From Mesorhizobium sp. Root552 (GTDB lineage: Bacteria; Pseudomonadota; Alphaproteobacteria; Rhizobiales; Rhizobiaceae), in NCBI RefSeq assembly GCF_001427285.1, contig NZ_LMFV01000045.1, positions 355,006 to 419,005 on the forward strand: DNA of 64,000 nucleotides, in the 5' to 3' direction. The translations under genes and the position numbers were made by a program. Each line of letters opens with the position of its first letter. Position 1 is the stretch's first letter. Positions 15,415-24,543 of the stretch are shown here, piece after piece. A model generated the notes under the pieces. That model was not told the DNA's origin. It did no database searches and worked only from the letters and a program-made list of their open reading frames with translations.

Positions 15415-16659
15415 TTGGACGCGATCGAAAAAGCGATTCGCAACGCCTTCGAGAAGGGCAACGCCGAGGACAGGTCGTTCCGCGAAAAGGTGTATCGTTC
15501 GGCCTTCGCGGCGCTTGACCGTGCCTTGCAGGCCAATCCAGGCGTCACCGTCGAAACGGCGATCAACCGCCGCAAGGCGATGCAGGCCAAGATTGCCGAG
15601 ATCGAATCGGAATTCCTGCCTGCAATCGAGGCGGCGCCGCAGGCTCCTCCGCAGGTCGTGGAAGACGGCGCCTCGGAAGATGAGCCGGCGCCCGTCTTCG
15701 AGGCGACACCTTCACAACCGAATGCGTCCGTGCCGACGATCGACATGCCCGGCGGGGCGGACGAGGCCGGCAACATTCCAGCGCACGAGGCTCCCGCCCT
15801 TGGTGCGGCGTTGAGGGAAGCAGCGCCCGGGTCTGTTCAGGAAGCCGTCGAACCGCCGCTTTCAGTCGCCGCCACAACCGATGCCCCGCGCGGGCGTATC
15901 ATGCCGGTGGTGCCGGACATCATGCCGGAGCGGCCTTTGCCGGGTTCCGCGCCCTTGGCCGGCTCGACGGCTGATGTCGCGCCAGATCGCGACGAGCGCC
16001 GGGCGAGAGGCAAGCGCCGTGGCATACCTGCCCTGTTTGTCGGCCTGACGTTGCTCGTCCTGATCGCGATTGGCGCGTGGTGGCTGTTCCAGGCCGGCGT
16101 GTTCAAGACGCTGGAAGAGCGCGGTCAACTGCCGTCGCCGCCAGCAACTGTCGAGGATGAGGACTTCACGCCATCGTCTGATGCGGGCGCACCTCAGAAG
16201 CCCGGACAGGCCGACACCTCCGGAACCTGGATCACCGTGTTCACGCCGAAGGACCCGACACTGGTCAATGCGCCTGCCGACGCCAAGGCCGATGTGATGG
16301 AGGACGACACCGGGTCGTTCCTGCGCCTGCGCTCGGGCAGTTCCGGTTCCGCCGTCAGTTTCGACGTTGGGCAGGGCATCCTTGAGCAGCTTGCCGGCAA
16401 GCATGCGGTGTTCGTCATCAGCGCACGTGCCGAAGAAGGCCAGGAAACGCAGCTTTCCGTCGACTGCAATTTCGGCGAGCTGGGCGACTGCGGCCGTAAA
16501 CGCTATGCCGTCGGTCACGAGCGCAACGAATATCTGTTCGACGTAGAGATGCCGGACAAACAGCCGGGCGCTGCCGGCACTATCGCCATCAATTCGGATT
16601 TCGAGAACAAGGGCAAGTCGGTCGACATCTACGAGATTCGTGTCTCGCCAGCCGATTGA
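15415..16659 (+). CDS. Conserved single-span membrane protein of unknown function (414 aa)
   Basis: TTG start with an AAAGGA site nearby. An N-terminal cytoplasmic helical part (AIEKAIRNAFEKGNAEDRSFR) is followed by a long Pro/Ala/Glu-rich linker, a basic stop (RRARGKRRG) and one transmembrane helix near residues 205-225. A periplasmic beta-rich domain with two Cys (VDCNFGELGDCGRKRY) closes the protein. The layout suggests an envelope sensor or scaffold. I know similar rhizobial proteins only as hypothetical. Confidence 0.75.
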   Translation: MDAIEKAIRNAFEKGNAEDRSFREKVYRSAFAALDRALQANPGVTVETAINRRKAMQAKIAEIESEFLPAIEAAPQAPPQVVEDGASEDEPAPVFEATPSQPNASVPTIDMPGGADEAGNIPAHEAPALGAALREAAPGSVQEAVEPPLSVAATTDAPRGRIMPVVPDIMPERPLPGSAPLAGSTADVAPDRDERRARGKRRGIPALFVGLTLLVLIAIGAWWLFQAGVFKTLEERGQLPSPPATVEDEDFTPSSDAGAPQKPGQADTSGTWITVFTPKDPTLVNAPADAKADVMEDDTGSFLRLRSGSSGSAVSFDVGQGILEQLAGKHAVFVISARAEEGQETQLSVDCNFGELGDCGRKRYAVGHERNEYLFDVEMPDKQPGAAGTIAINSDFENKGKSVDIYEIRVSPAD

Positions 16660-16669
16660 TCCCACTTCG

Positions 16670-18268
16670 CTATGTGTCAAGCAGCGCCCTCAGCGTCTCG
16701 ATGCGATCGGCCTCGGCGGCTGGCTTATCCCAGCGCAGCCGCGAGATGCGCGGGAAGCGCATCGCCACGCCCGATTTGTGCCGGGTCGAGCGGTTGAGCC
16801 CCTCGAAGGCAACCTCCAGGACGAGGCCGTTGTTGCGGTCGGCGCGTACCGAGCGCACCGGTCCGAAGCGCTCGATGGTGTTGTCGCGCACATATTTGTC
16901 GATCTGGCGCAGTTCCTCGTCGGTGAAGCCGAAATAGGCCTTGCCGACCGGCACCAGCTCTTCTGCGCCTTCCGCCCCCGACCAGACTCCGAACGTATAG
17001 TCGGAATAGAAGCTCGAGCGCTTGCCATGGCCGCGCTGGGCATACATCAGGACGGCATCGACCGTGTGCGGATCGCGCTTCCACTTGAACCACGGTCCTT
17101 TCGGCCGCCCGGCTAGATAGGGCGAGTCCCAGCGCTTCAGCATCACTCCTTCGATGATCGGATGCGGGGGTGCGGCGCGCACCGTTTCAAGCTCCGGCCA
17201 GCCCCCGAATGCGACCAGCGGCGACAGGTCGAAGCGCGTCGGGTCGAGTGTCTTGACGAAGGCTTCCAACCGCTGCCTTCGCTCGTGAAACGGCAGGCCG
17301 CGCAGGTCTTCGTCCTCGATCTGCAACAGGTCGTAGCAGCGCATGAAGGCCGGATAGTCGCGCAGCATCTTCGGCGACACCGTCTTTCGGTTCAGCCGCT
17401 GTTGCAGGTCGGAAAAGCTGCCTGTCGCCGATGGCGTGCCGACCAGCAATTCGCCGTCGATCGCGCCGGAAAAATCCATCGCCTCGGCAAGGTCGGGAAA
17501 CGCACCCGAAACGTCGTCGCCGGTACGCGAATAGAGCCGGTGCACACCACCCTCGCGCACCGCCTGCACGCGGATGCCGTCCCATTTCCACTCCGCCGCA
17601 TAGTCGGCCGGGTCGAGCTTTTCGAGGTCGCCGTCGCCCACGGCATTGGCCAGCATGACCGGCCGAAACAGCGCCCGCGCCGACTTCTCGGGCTTGGCTG
17701 CACGCCCTTCCAGCCAGGCAAACAGGTCTGCATAGGGCGGGGTAAGCCCATGCCAAAGCTCCTCGATCTCGGCGACGTCGACCTTGCCAAGATCGGCCAG
17801 CGCCTGCTTGGCGAGCCGGGCCGACACGCCGATGCGCAGGCCGCCGGTGACCAGCTTGATGATGGCAAAGCGGGCCGAGACGTCTGCCTCGTCGAGCAGC
17901 CTTGCCAGCACTTTTGGCCCGTCGGAGCGACTTGCCGCCTGCAACTGCCGGACCACCCCGGCCAGCGTCGGCGGAACCCGGTCCTGTCGTTCGCTCGGTG
18001 CAGGCCACACCAGCGAAACGGTCTCGGCAAGGTCGCCGACATAGTCGTAGGAGTAGCCGAACAGCACCGGGTCCATGCGCTCGGCCACCAGCGTGCGCAG
18101 CATCGCCGGCTTGACGGCGGCGATGTCGAGATTGCCGGTGATCGCCGCCAGCGCCAGCCCGCGGTCCGGGTCTTCGACGGCGCGGAAATAGTCGGTGAGC
18201 AAAGTCAGCTTGCCGTTGCGCGACGGTGTCAGCACCAGCCGGTCGAGCAGTTCGGCGAAGCGGTTCAT
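16670..18268 (-). CDS. ATP-dependent DNA ligase (Lhr-cluster type)
   Basis: 532 residues. An N-terminal DNA-binding domain (to about 200) precedes the nucleotidyltransferase domain, with motif I EWKWDGIR (Lys228 is the adenylated residue). Then come SRTGDD, DGELLVG, EGVMLKR and WFKWKRDPHTVD. A C-terminal OB domain ends the protein. It seals nicks using ATP. The exonuclease gene lies 58 bases upstream, same strand. In many bacteria this ligase type travels with Lhr helicase, exonuclease and metallophosphoesterase genes, all present here. Confidence 0.93.
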   Translation of the reverse strand: MNRFAELLDRLVLTPSRNGKLTLLTDYFRAVEDPDRGLALAAITGNLDIAAVKPAMLRTLVAERMDPVLFGYSYDYVGDLAETVSLVWPAPSERQDRVPPTLAGVVRQLQAASRSDGPKVLARLLDEADVSARFAIIKLVTGGLRIGVSARLAKQALADLGKVDVAEIEELWHGLTPPYADLFAWLEGRAAKPEKSARALFRPVMLANAVGDGDLEKLDPADYAAEWKWDGIRVQAVREGGVHRLYSRTGDDVSGAFPDLAEAMDFSGAIDGELLVGTPSATGSFSDLQQRLNRKTVSPKMLRDYPAFMRCYDLLQIEDEDLRGLPFHERRQRLEAFVKTLDPTRFDLSPLVAFGGWPELETVRAAPPHPIIEGVMLKRWDSPYLAGRPKGPWFKWKRDPHTVDAVLMYAQRGHGKRSSFYSDYTFGVWSGAEGAEELVPVGKAYFGFTDEELRQIDKYVRDNTIERFGPVRSVRADRNNGLVLEVAFEGLNRSTRHKSGVAMRFPRISRLRWDKPAAEADRIETLRALLDT

Positions 18269-18326
18269 GGCTTTTTCTGCCGCGTGGTCCTGGCCGGAAG
18301 CCGGCTTTGACTTTCCGTCCTCATGC

Positions 18327-19337
18327 TCAATCCCCCTCGTCTTCGTAGCCGACGAGATGCAGCGGCCGTGCGGCGATGCCCTCGAGTTCGCACCAGCGCA
18401 CCAGCGCTTCCTCGCGGCCGTGCGTCACCCACACCTCCGAAGCGCCGGTGTCGCGGATCGTCGCCGTCAGTTCGTCCCAGTCCGAATGGTCCGAAATGAT
18501 CAGCGGCAGTTCCACCCCGCGTTGCTTCGCCCGCTGGCGGATGCGCATCCAGCCTGAGGCGAAACAGGAGACCGGATCGGGAAAGCGCCGCGCCCAGCGG
18601 TCGGAAAAGGCGGCGGGCGGCCCGATCACCACAGCGCCGGCAAAATCGGCCTTGCCGCCGCCTTCGACGGTCGCCGGCAAAAGCTCGCCAAGGTCTATGC
18701 CTGTCGCCTGATAATACTCGCTGATCTTCGCCAGCGCGCCGTGGATGTGGATCGGCTTGTCGTAGCCAGCCTGCCGCAGAAGGCTCATCACCCGTTGTGC
18801 TTTGCCCAGCGCATAGGCCCCGACCAGATGCGAGCGTTCGGGAAATTGCGCCACCGATTTCAGCAGCAGGCCGATCTCGTGATGGTCCGGCGGATGGCGG
18901 AACACAGGCAGGCCGAATGTCGCCTCGGTGATGAACACGTCGCACGGCACCACCTCGAACGGCGCGCAGGTTGCATCCGGCTGGCGCTTGTAGTCGCCGG
19001 AAGCGACGATGCGCGTTGCCTGGTGCTCGACGCGGATCTGCGCCGATCCGAGCACATGGCCAGCCGGGTGAAACGAGACTTCGACGCCGTTCAGCCTCAC
19101 GCGCTCGCCCGGCTTTGCCGCCTGCGTTGTCTCGGCAAAGCCCTCGCCATAGCGCAGCGCCATGATGGCAAGCGTTTCGCGTGTGGCCAGTACCGAGCGG
19201 TGGCCGGCGCGGGCATGGTCGGAATGGCCATGCGTGATCAGCGCGCGCTCGACCGGGCGCACCGGATCGATGAAGAAATCGCCGGGCGGGCAATAGAGCC
19301 CTTCCGGGCGAGGATGAAGCAGGTCGCTGGCGCGCAT
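18327..19337 (-). CDS. Metallo-beta-lactamase-fold DNA exonuclease (Lhr-cluster Exo)
   Basis: 336 residues. The metal motif HGHSDH lies at residues 36-41, followed by FHPAGHVLGSAQI, SGDYKR and a C-terminal ISDHSDWDEL/THGREEAL part typical of the beta-CASP nuclease branch. Homologues are annotated as ligase-associated DNA exonucleases. It should act on DNA ends before the neighbouring ligase. The two genes form a minus-strand operon. Confidence 0.88.
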   Translation of the reverse strand: MRASDLLHPRPEGLYCPPGDFFIDPVRPVERALITHGHSDHARAGHRSVLATRETLAIMALRYGEGFAETTQAAKPGERVRLNGVEVSFHPAGHVLGSAQIRVEHQATRIVASGDYKRQPDATCAPFEVVPCDVFITEATFGLPVFRHPPDHHEIGLLLKSVAQFPERSHLVGAYALGKAQRVMSLLRQAGYDKPIHIHGALAKISEYYQATGIDLGELLPATVEGGGKADFAGAVVIGPPAAFSDRWARRFPDPVSCFASGWMRIRQRAKQRGVELPLIISDHSDWDELTATIRDTGASEVWVTHGREEALVRWCELEGIAARPLHLVGYEDEGD

Positions 19338-19468
19338 GGCTGAAACATAGGCAATTCCAGCCGTTCGGGAAGGCCGCTTCGTCAGCTTGCTGACAGCATC
19401 TTGAAATCCGCCAAATCCTCAAGCATAGCAGCGCTCCCGGCAATTCCTGCCGGCGGAACCCGTTACCC

Positions 19469-20383
19469 ATGAAACCGCTCCAGGCCTCGTCCGGCGACCT
19501 GATCGCCGACCGCCGTGCCGATTTTGCGGAAATGCTGCATGCCGCCGGCGACCATGCCCCGGCAGCCGACCTCATGCTGGAGGCGCTGGCGCTCGCTCCC
19601 GGCTGGGCGGCGGGCTGGTTCCTGCTGGGCGAGATGCAGGAAGCCGCCGGGCGCATCGACGAGGCGGCATCGGCCTGGAACAAGGTGCTGGCGCTCGACC
19701 CTTCCGACCGGCTCGGCGCCACCTTGCGGCTTGGACTGATCGGCGAAGCGACCGATCTGGCAACGCCGCCGTCGGCCTTCGTGGAGACCCTGTTCGACCA
19801 GTATGCCGACACCTTCGATGCCGCGCTGGTCGAGAAACTAGCGTATCGCGTGCCGGCGCTGCTGTCCGAAGCGATCCACATGCAGGATGGCCGCATGTTC
19901 GGCCTCGCGCTCGACCTCGGCTGCGGCACCGGCCTGATGGGCGAGATGCTGCGCCCTTTCGTCGGGCGGCTGGAAGGCTATGACATTTCCGCCAGCATGT
20001 TGAAGAAGGCCGAGGGCAAGCGGCTCTACGATCATCTGGCCAAGGCCGACCTGCAAGTCTTTCGACATGACGGCCCCAGGGCCGATCTCGTTACCGCCGC
20101 CGATGTCTTCATGTATCTCGGCGCGCTCGACAACATCGTCGGCAGGATCGCCCCGCTGATTGCCGCCGACGGGCTGTTTGCCTTCTCGGTCGAAAAGCTG
20201 GCGGGACCGGGCGACTATGCCTTGCAGCCTTCGCGCCGCTATGCGCATTCGGAAATCTATCTTCGCAGGCTGCTTTCCGCCAACGGCCTTGCCGTGCTGT
20301 CGCTGGAGGAAAAGGTCATTCGCAAGGACCGCCTCGAGCCTGTTGTCGGCCTGATCGTCGTGGCAAGGCCCTTCGCGAATTAG
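19469..20383 (+). CDS. TPR-containing SAM-dependent methyltransferase
   Basis: 304 residues. The first 90 are tetratricopeptide-like (LMLEALALAPGWAAGWFLLG, DEAASAWNKVLALDPSDR). The methyltransferase core has motif I DLGCGTGLMGE (about 149-159), acidic YDIS and ADLVTAADVFMYLGAL. The substrate is probably a protein bound through the TPR part, but nothing fixes it. It sits between the two halves of the DNA-repair cluster and is divergent from the exonuclease gene. Confidence 0.85.
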   Translation: MKPLQASSGDLIADRRADFAEMLHAAGDHAPAADLMLEALALAPGWAAGWFLLGEMQEAAGRIDEAASAWNKVLALDPSDRLGATLRLGLIGEATDLATPPSAFVETLFDQYADTFDAALVEKLAYRVPALLSEAIHMQDGRMFGLALDLGCGTGLMGEMLRPFVGRLEGYDISASMLKKAEGKRLYDHLAKADLQVFRHDGPRADLVTAADVFMYLGALDNIVGRIAPLIAADGLFAFSVEKLAGPGDYALQPSRRYAHSEIYLRRLLSANGLAVLSLEEKVIRKDRLEPVVGLIVVARPFAN

Positions 20384-20425
20384 GTGGCTGGCACCGATTG
20401 CGCCTGTTCATCGCCACGCACTTAG

Positions 20426-20565
20426 ACCCCCTCACCGCCTCGCTTTGCTCGGCACCTCTCCCCCACTTCGTAGGGGCGAGGAAACGCGTCCGGATGTTGT
20501 ACGGTCGCTTTCCTCTCCCTCGGAACGGGGGAGAGGTGGTTCGCGCAGCGAACCGGTGAGGGGGT
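20426..20565. repeat. Nested palindromic element, 140 bp
   Basis: Outer arms ACCCCCTCACCG and CGGTGAGGGGGT enclose inner arms CACCTCTCCCCC and GGGGGAGAGGTG. Both pairs are perfect 12-bp matches. The nested layout would fold into a long RNA or cruciform structure. Confidence 0.75.
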
Positions 20566-20617
20566 ATGCTTATTCATCGCCACGCTGCCTTTCGGCCCTG
20601 GCCATTTTCAAAGAGCT

Positions 20618-20700
20618 GACCTCTGATGAGAGGTCGGGAGGACGGGCGGCCGTTCGGTCGCTCGTTTAGGTAAGTAGTGCGGCCTTGCGGCCGCCCGTCC
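20618..20700. repeat. Two adjacent inverted repeats
   Basis: A small dyad (GACCTCT / AGAGGTC, four-base loop, 20618-20635) is followed by perfect 13-bp arms GGACGGGCGGCCG and CGGCCGCCCGTCC (20640-20652 and 20688-20700). Confidence 0.65.
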
Positions 20701-21011
20701 GGTGGTCTTGCCTCCCTGAGGGGGCGCTGCCGTCCAATGCGGCCCGCTGGCTCAGTCGAGGCCCGGACTTGGGGGCTCATCACCCAGCCGCACACCGTTA
20801 TGCGACCAATCCGGCACCGACGCCCCTCCCTGATACCCGGTGCGCACCAGGTCTCCCGCAAGGGCGATGGCAGGGATTATGGGGGAGATGCAGCGGGTGG
20901 GGAAAAGTGGGACGGAAGATTTTGTGAGACGTGAGTGGGATCAAGGGGTTGGGAGAAGTGTGGCCGGAATTTGATCCACGCCGGTTAGCTCAGCGCTGCC
21001 CTCACCCTTAC

Positions 21012-21035
21012 CCTCTCCCCGTAAACGGGGAGAGG
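21012..21035. repeat. Short palindromic repeat, 10-bp stem
   Basis: Arms CCTCTCCCCG and CGGGGAGAGG with loop TAAA. The arms share the CTCTCCCC/GGGGAGAG core with the nested element at 20426-20565, suggesting one repeat family. Confidence 0.6.
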
Positions 21036-21137
21036 AAGACGTCAGCGTTTGCGCTCAACCTCCCATCCTCTCTCGCTTCGCCCGAAAGAGAATTCCGGGA
21101 TGACGAAGCGGCGGGGTGACGCTTCAACCCGCTGCCC

Positions 21138-21617
21138 TCAGCCGCGTCGCGCGGCATCGATCGCGGCGACGTCGATCTTCTGCATTTTCATCATCGCATC
21201 GAAGGCACGCTTAGCCTCTGCTCCGCCAGCCGCCATCGCCTCGGTCAGCGTGCGCGGCGTGATCTGCCAGTTCAGGCCCCAGCGGTCCTTGCACCAGCCG
21301 CACTCGCTTTCCCTGCCGCCGTTTCCGACGATGGCGTTCCAGTAGCGGTCGGTTTCCTCCTGATCGTCGGTGGCGATCTGGAAGGAGAAGGCTTCGCTTT
21401 GCGGGAACTGCGGACCGCCGTTCAGCCCGATGCAGGGGATGCCGCAAACGGTGAACTCGACCACCAGCACCTCACCCTGTTTGTTGGACGGATTGTCGCT
21501 GGGCGAGCGCCAGATGGACCCAACTTTGGAATCCGGAAAGACGCTGGCATAGAACTTCGCCGCGGCCTCGGCGTCCTTGTCGTACCACAGGCAGATCTGA
21601 TTTTTCGGGGCAGGCAT
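21138..21617 (-). CDS. VOC family (PhnB/glyoxalase-like) protein
   Basis: 159 residues from the ATG with an AGGAG site; an upstream extension lacks support. The fold signature is QICLWYDKDAEAAAKFYASVFPDS at the N-terminus and SFQIATDDQEETDRYWNAI in the second half, as in PhnB-like 3-demethylubiquinone methyltransferase-annotated proteins. CGWCKDRWGLNWQITP and an MMKMQKIDVAAI tail are typical of this subgroup. Substrate unknown. Confidence 0.85.
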   Translation of the reverse strand: MPAPKNQICLWYDKDAEAAAKFYASVFPDSKVGSIWRSPSDNPSNKQGEVLVVEFTVCGIPCIGLNGGPQFPQSEAFSFQIATDDQEETDRYWNAIVGNGGRESECGWCKDRWGLNWQITPRTLTEAMAAGGAEAKRAFDAMMKMQKIDVAAIDAARRG

Positions 21618-21816
21618 GGATGGGTCTCCTCGTTGGTCAAACTGCACGTCCCTAAACGACGCTTGGGCGTAGGACGTTCCGTGATGAGCCAAGCCGACAT
21701 GGTGAGCCGCCGAAGAGGCAGAAAATTTTCGAATGTAAAAGTGCCGATGGATAGATGATCACTTTTTGTTCCAGTTTTCTCTTGGCCTTCCCGCGCGCTC
21801 GCGCTACCTCTGGCGC

Positions 21817-24543
21817 GTGACCGCCAAGCCGCGCCCCACTGACGAGAGTGCCGAAATCCGCTTGCCCGAGCCGTTCGTAAGATGGTTCGCTACAAAGGGT
21901 TGGGCGCCGCGTGCCCACCAGATGGAACTCTTGGCGCAGGCCCAAGCCGGGCAGTCGGTGCTGCTGATCGCGCCGACCGGGGCCGGCAAGACGCTGGCCG
22001 GCTTCCTGCCGACGCTGACGGAGTTGGCCGAGCGGCCGAAGCGCAGGCCCGGTGAGGGGCACAGAGGCATCCATACGCTCTACATCTCGCCGCTGAAGGC
22101 GCTGGCCGTCGATATTGAGCGAAATCTCGGCAAGCCGGTCGAGGAAATCGGCCTGCCGGTCACCATCGAAACGCGCACCGGCGACACGCCGGCCCATAAG
22201 CGCCAGCGCCAGAAACTGGTGCCGCCCGACATACTGCTCACCACGCCGGAGCAACTGGCGTTGCTGATCGCGGCATCCGACGCGAGGCGCTTCTTCGAGG
22301 ATTTGCGCTACGTCATCTTCGATGAGCTGCATTCGCTGGTGACCTCCAAGCGCGGCCACCTTCTCGCGTTGGGGCTGGCGCGGCTGCGGACATTCGTGCC
22401 GGACCTGCGCGCCATCGGCCTTTCGGCGACGGTGGCCGAGCCGGACGAGTTGCGGCGCTGGCTGGTTTCCCAGAATCCGCTTCACCATGCACCCCCCTCT
22501 GGCCTGCCGGCCATCTCCCCCTCAAGGGGGGAGATCAGACCGACCCTAGCGCCGCCTTCAATCGCCGACGGTAGAGAACGCGTGGCGCCGCGAAAACTGC
22601 TGATCTCCCCCCTTGAGGGGGAGATGGCCGGCAGGCTAGAGGGGGGTGTTTCAGCGTCACCCGCCAAGGATGACCGACTCGCGGGCCTCATCACCGTTGC
22701 CGGCGGCGCCAAGCCGGACATCTCCATCCTCGATTCGCGCGAGCGGGTGCCGTGGGCGGGCCATTCCGCGCGCTACGCCATAGCCGAAATCTACGAGGCG
22801 ATCCGGCAGCACAAGACGACGCTGCTGTTCGTCAACACGCGCAGCCAGGCCGAACTGCTGTTCCAGGAACTATGGCGGGCGAACGAGGACGCCTTGCCGA
22901 TCGCGCTGCACCACGGCTCGCTAGATGTCGGCCAGCGCCGCCGGGTCGAAAAGGCCATGGCCGACAATGCGCTGAGGGCCATCGTCGCCACCTCGACGCT
23001 CGACCTCGGCATCGACTGGGGCGATGTCGATCTCGTCGTCCATGTCGGCGCGCCGAAGGGCGCCAGCCGGCTGGCGCAGCGCATCGGCCGCGCCAACCAC
23101 CGCATGGACGAGCCCTCGAAAGCCGTGCTCATTCCCGCCAACCGCTTCGAGGTGCTGGAATGCCGCGCCGCCCTCGACGCCAATTACATCGGCGCGCAGG
23201 ATACGCCGCCCCTGCTCGACGGCGCGCTCGACGTGCTGGCGCAGCATATCCTCGGCACCGCCTGCGCCGCGCCTTTCGATGCCGACCTGCTCTACGAGGA
23301 AGTGACGAGCGCCGCGCCCTATGCCGGGCTGGACCGGCAGACTTTCGACCGTGTCGTGGATTTCGTCGCCACCGGCGGCTACGCGCTGAAAAGCTATGAG
23401 CGCTATGCCCGCATCCGCAGGACCAGAGAGGGGCTGTGGCGGGTGACCCATCCGCGTATTGCCCAGCAGTATCGGCTCAACATCGGCACCATCGTCGAAA
23501 TGCCGGAACTCAATGTGCGCTATGTGCGCCAAGGCAGGGTGGCGGGCTATGGCGGGCGCGTGCTCGGCAAGGTCGAGGAATATTTCGCCGAGACCTTGCG
23601 GCCCGGCGACAACTTCCTGTTTGCCGGCAAGGTGCTGCGCTTCGAGGGCATCCGCGAAAACGAGTGCATCGTCTCCGGTGGCGGCGGCAAGACGCAGATC
23701 ATCGTACCCTCCTATGCCGGCGGCAAGTTTCCGCTGTCCACCTACCTTGCCGATCAGGTGCGCGCCATGCTGGCCGATCCCGACCGCTGGCATACGCTGC
23801 CAGAACAGGTCGAGGACTGGCTGCGGCTGCAGAGGGAAAAGTCGGTGCTGCCGATGCGCGGCGACCTTCTGGTCGAGACGTTTCCGCGCGCCGACCGCCA
23901 CTACATGGTGGCCTATCCGTTCGAGGGCAGGCTGGCGCACCAGACGCTCGGCATGCTTTTGACGCGCCGGCTGGAGCGGGCTAATGCGCGGCCGCTTGGC
24001 TTTGTCGCAACTGACTATTCGCTTGCCGTGTGGGGGCTGGACGACATGGGCGCGCTTTTCGCCGCCGGCAAGCCTTCGCTTGGCGCCCTCTTCGACGAGG
24101 ACATGCTGGGCGACGACCTCGAGGCATGGCTGAATGACAGCTGGATGCTGAAACGCATGTTCCGCACCTGCGCCGTCATCGCCGGCCTGATCGAGAAACG
24201 CTTTCCGGGCCAGGAGAAGACCGGGCGGCAGGTGACGGTGTCGGCCGATCTCATCTACGATGTGCTGAGAAGCCACGAGCCCGACCACATCCTCTTGCAG
24301 GCGACGCGGGCCGATGCCGCCGCCGGCTTGCTCGATGTCAGCAGGCTTGCCGACATGCTCTCGCGTATCCGGGGGCGAATCGTGCATAAGAGGCTGGATC
24401 AAATTTCGCCGCTGGCGGTGCCGGTCATGCTGGAGATCGGCAAGGAATCGGTGAATGGCGAAGCCAACGAGACGCTGCTGATGGAGGCGGCGGATCTTGT
24501 CGAGGAAGCGATGGGGGCAGGATTGGCAGGCGGTTCGCGATGA
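21817..24543 (+). CDS. Lhr-type ATP-dependent DNA helicase, interrupted in frame by a palindromic repeat
   Basis: 908 residues from a GTG; a TTG 51 bases upstream is an alternative and neither has a clear ribosome site. RecA-type motifs: Walker A APTGAGKT (about 52-59), DELH (169-172), LSATV, TSTLDLGIDWGDVDLVVH and QRIGRANHR. A Lhr winged-helix and WH/beta-barrel core follows. It is a 3'-to-5' ssDNA translocase that unwinds RNA:DNA. Residues about 225-278 are encoded by the inserted repeat, between the two RecA domains' motifs. The last four bases overlap the phosphoesterase gene. Confidence 0.92.
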   Translation: MTAKPRPTDESAEIRLPEPFVRWFATKGWAPRAHQMELLAQAQAGQSVLLIAPTGAGKTLAGFLPTLTELAERPKRRPGEGHRGIHTLYISPLKALAVDIERNLGKPVEEIGLPVTIETRTGDTPAHKRQRQKLVPPDILLTTPEQLALLIAASDARRFFEDLRYVIFDELHSLVTSKRGHLLALGLARLRTFVPDLRAIGLSATVAEPDELRRWLVSQNPLHHAPPSGLPAISPSRGEIRPTLAPPSIADGRERVAPRKLLISPLEGEMAGRLEGGVSASPAKDDRLAGLITVAGGAKPDISILDSRERVPWAGHSARYAIAEIYEAIRQHKTTLLFVNTRSQAELLFQELWRANEDALPIALHHGSLDVGQRRRVEKAMADNALRAIVATSTLDLGIDWGDVDLVVHVGAPKGASRLAQRIGRANHRMDEPSKAVLIPANRFEVLECRAALDANYIGAQDTPPLLDGALDVLAQHILGTACAAPFDADLLYEEVTSAAPYAGLDRQTFDRVVDFVATGGYALKSYERYARIRRTREGLWRVTHPRIAQQYRLNIGTIVEMPELNVRYVRQGRVAGYGGRVLGKVEEYFAETLRPGDNFLFAGKVLRFEGIRENECIVSGGGGKTQIIVPSYAGGKFPLSTYLADQVRAMLADPDRWHTLPEQVEDWLRLQREKSVLPMRGDLLVETFPRADRHYMVAYPFEGRLAHQTLGMLLTRRLERANARPLGFVATDYSLAVWGLDDMGALFAAGKPSLGALFDEDMLGDDLEAWLNDSWMLKRMFRTCAVIAGLIEKRFPGQEKTGRQVTVSADLIYDVLRSHEPDHILLQATRADAAAGLLDVSRLADMLSRIRGRIVHKRLDQISPLAVPVMLEIGKESVNGEANETLLMEAADLVEEAMGAGLAGGSR
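22490..22648. repeat. Palindromic element inserted in frame inside the helicase gene
   Basis: Two 49-bp arms (22490-22538 and 22600-22648) are inverted copies matching at 48 of 49 positions. The whole element is 159 bp, exactly 53 codons, and keeps the reading frame open. It encodes a segment containing GLPAISPSRGEI and LISPLEGEMAGR, the hallmark translation of a rhizobial intergenic palindrome. The helicase family has no such insert as far as I know. Confidence 0.9.

Larger units (their letters stand above)
20384..21137. other. Long intergenic region built of palindromic repeats
   Basis: 754 bases without a convincing gene. Several short open frames here have repeat-like, low-information translations and no ribosome sites. 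At least four inverted repeats are visible and the main ones are listed separately. The composition resembles intergenic mosaic elements of rhizobial genomes. Confidence 0.6.

Noticed and set aside
17162..18310. A 382-codon rightward frame over the ligase gene
   Set aside because: The ligase motifs on the other strand are complete, while this frame shows no domain.
18265..19929. A 554-codon leftward frame extending across the exonuclease and methyltransferase genes
   Set aside because: It crosses two well-supported genes on opposite strands and its translation is Ala/Arg/Ser-biased without a motif.
20677..20934. Short frames in the repeat field
   Set aside because: Both rightward frames here are translations of repeat-rich DNA with no ribosome site or conserved domain.
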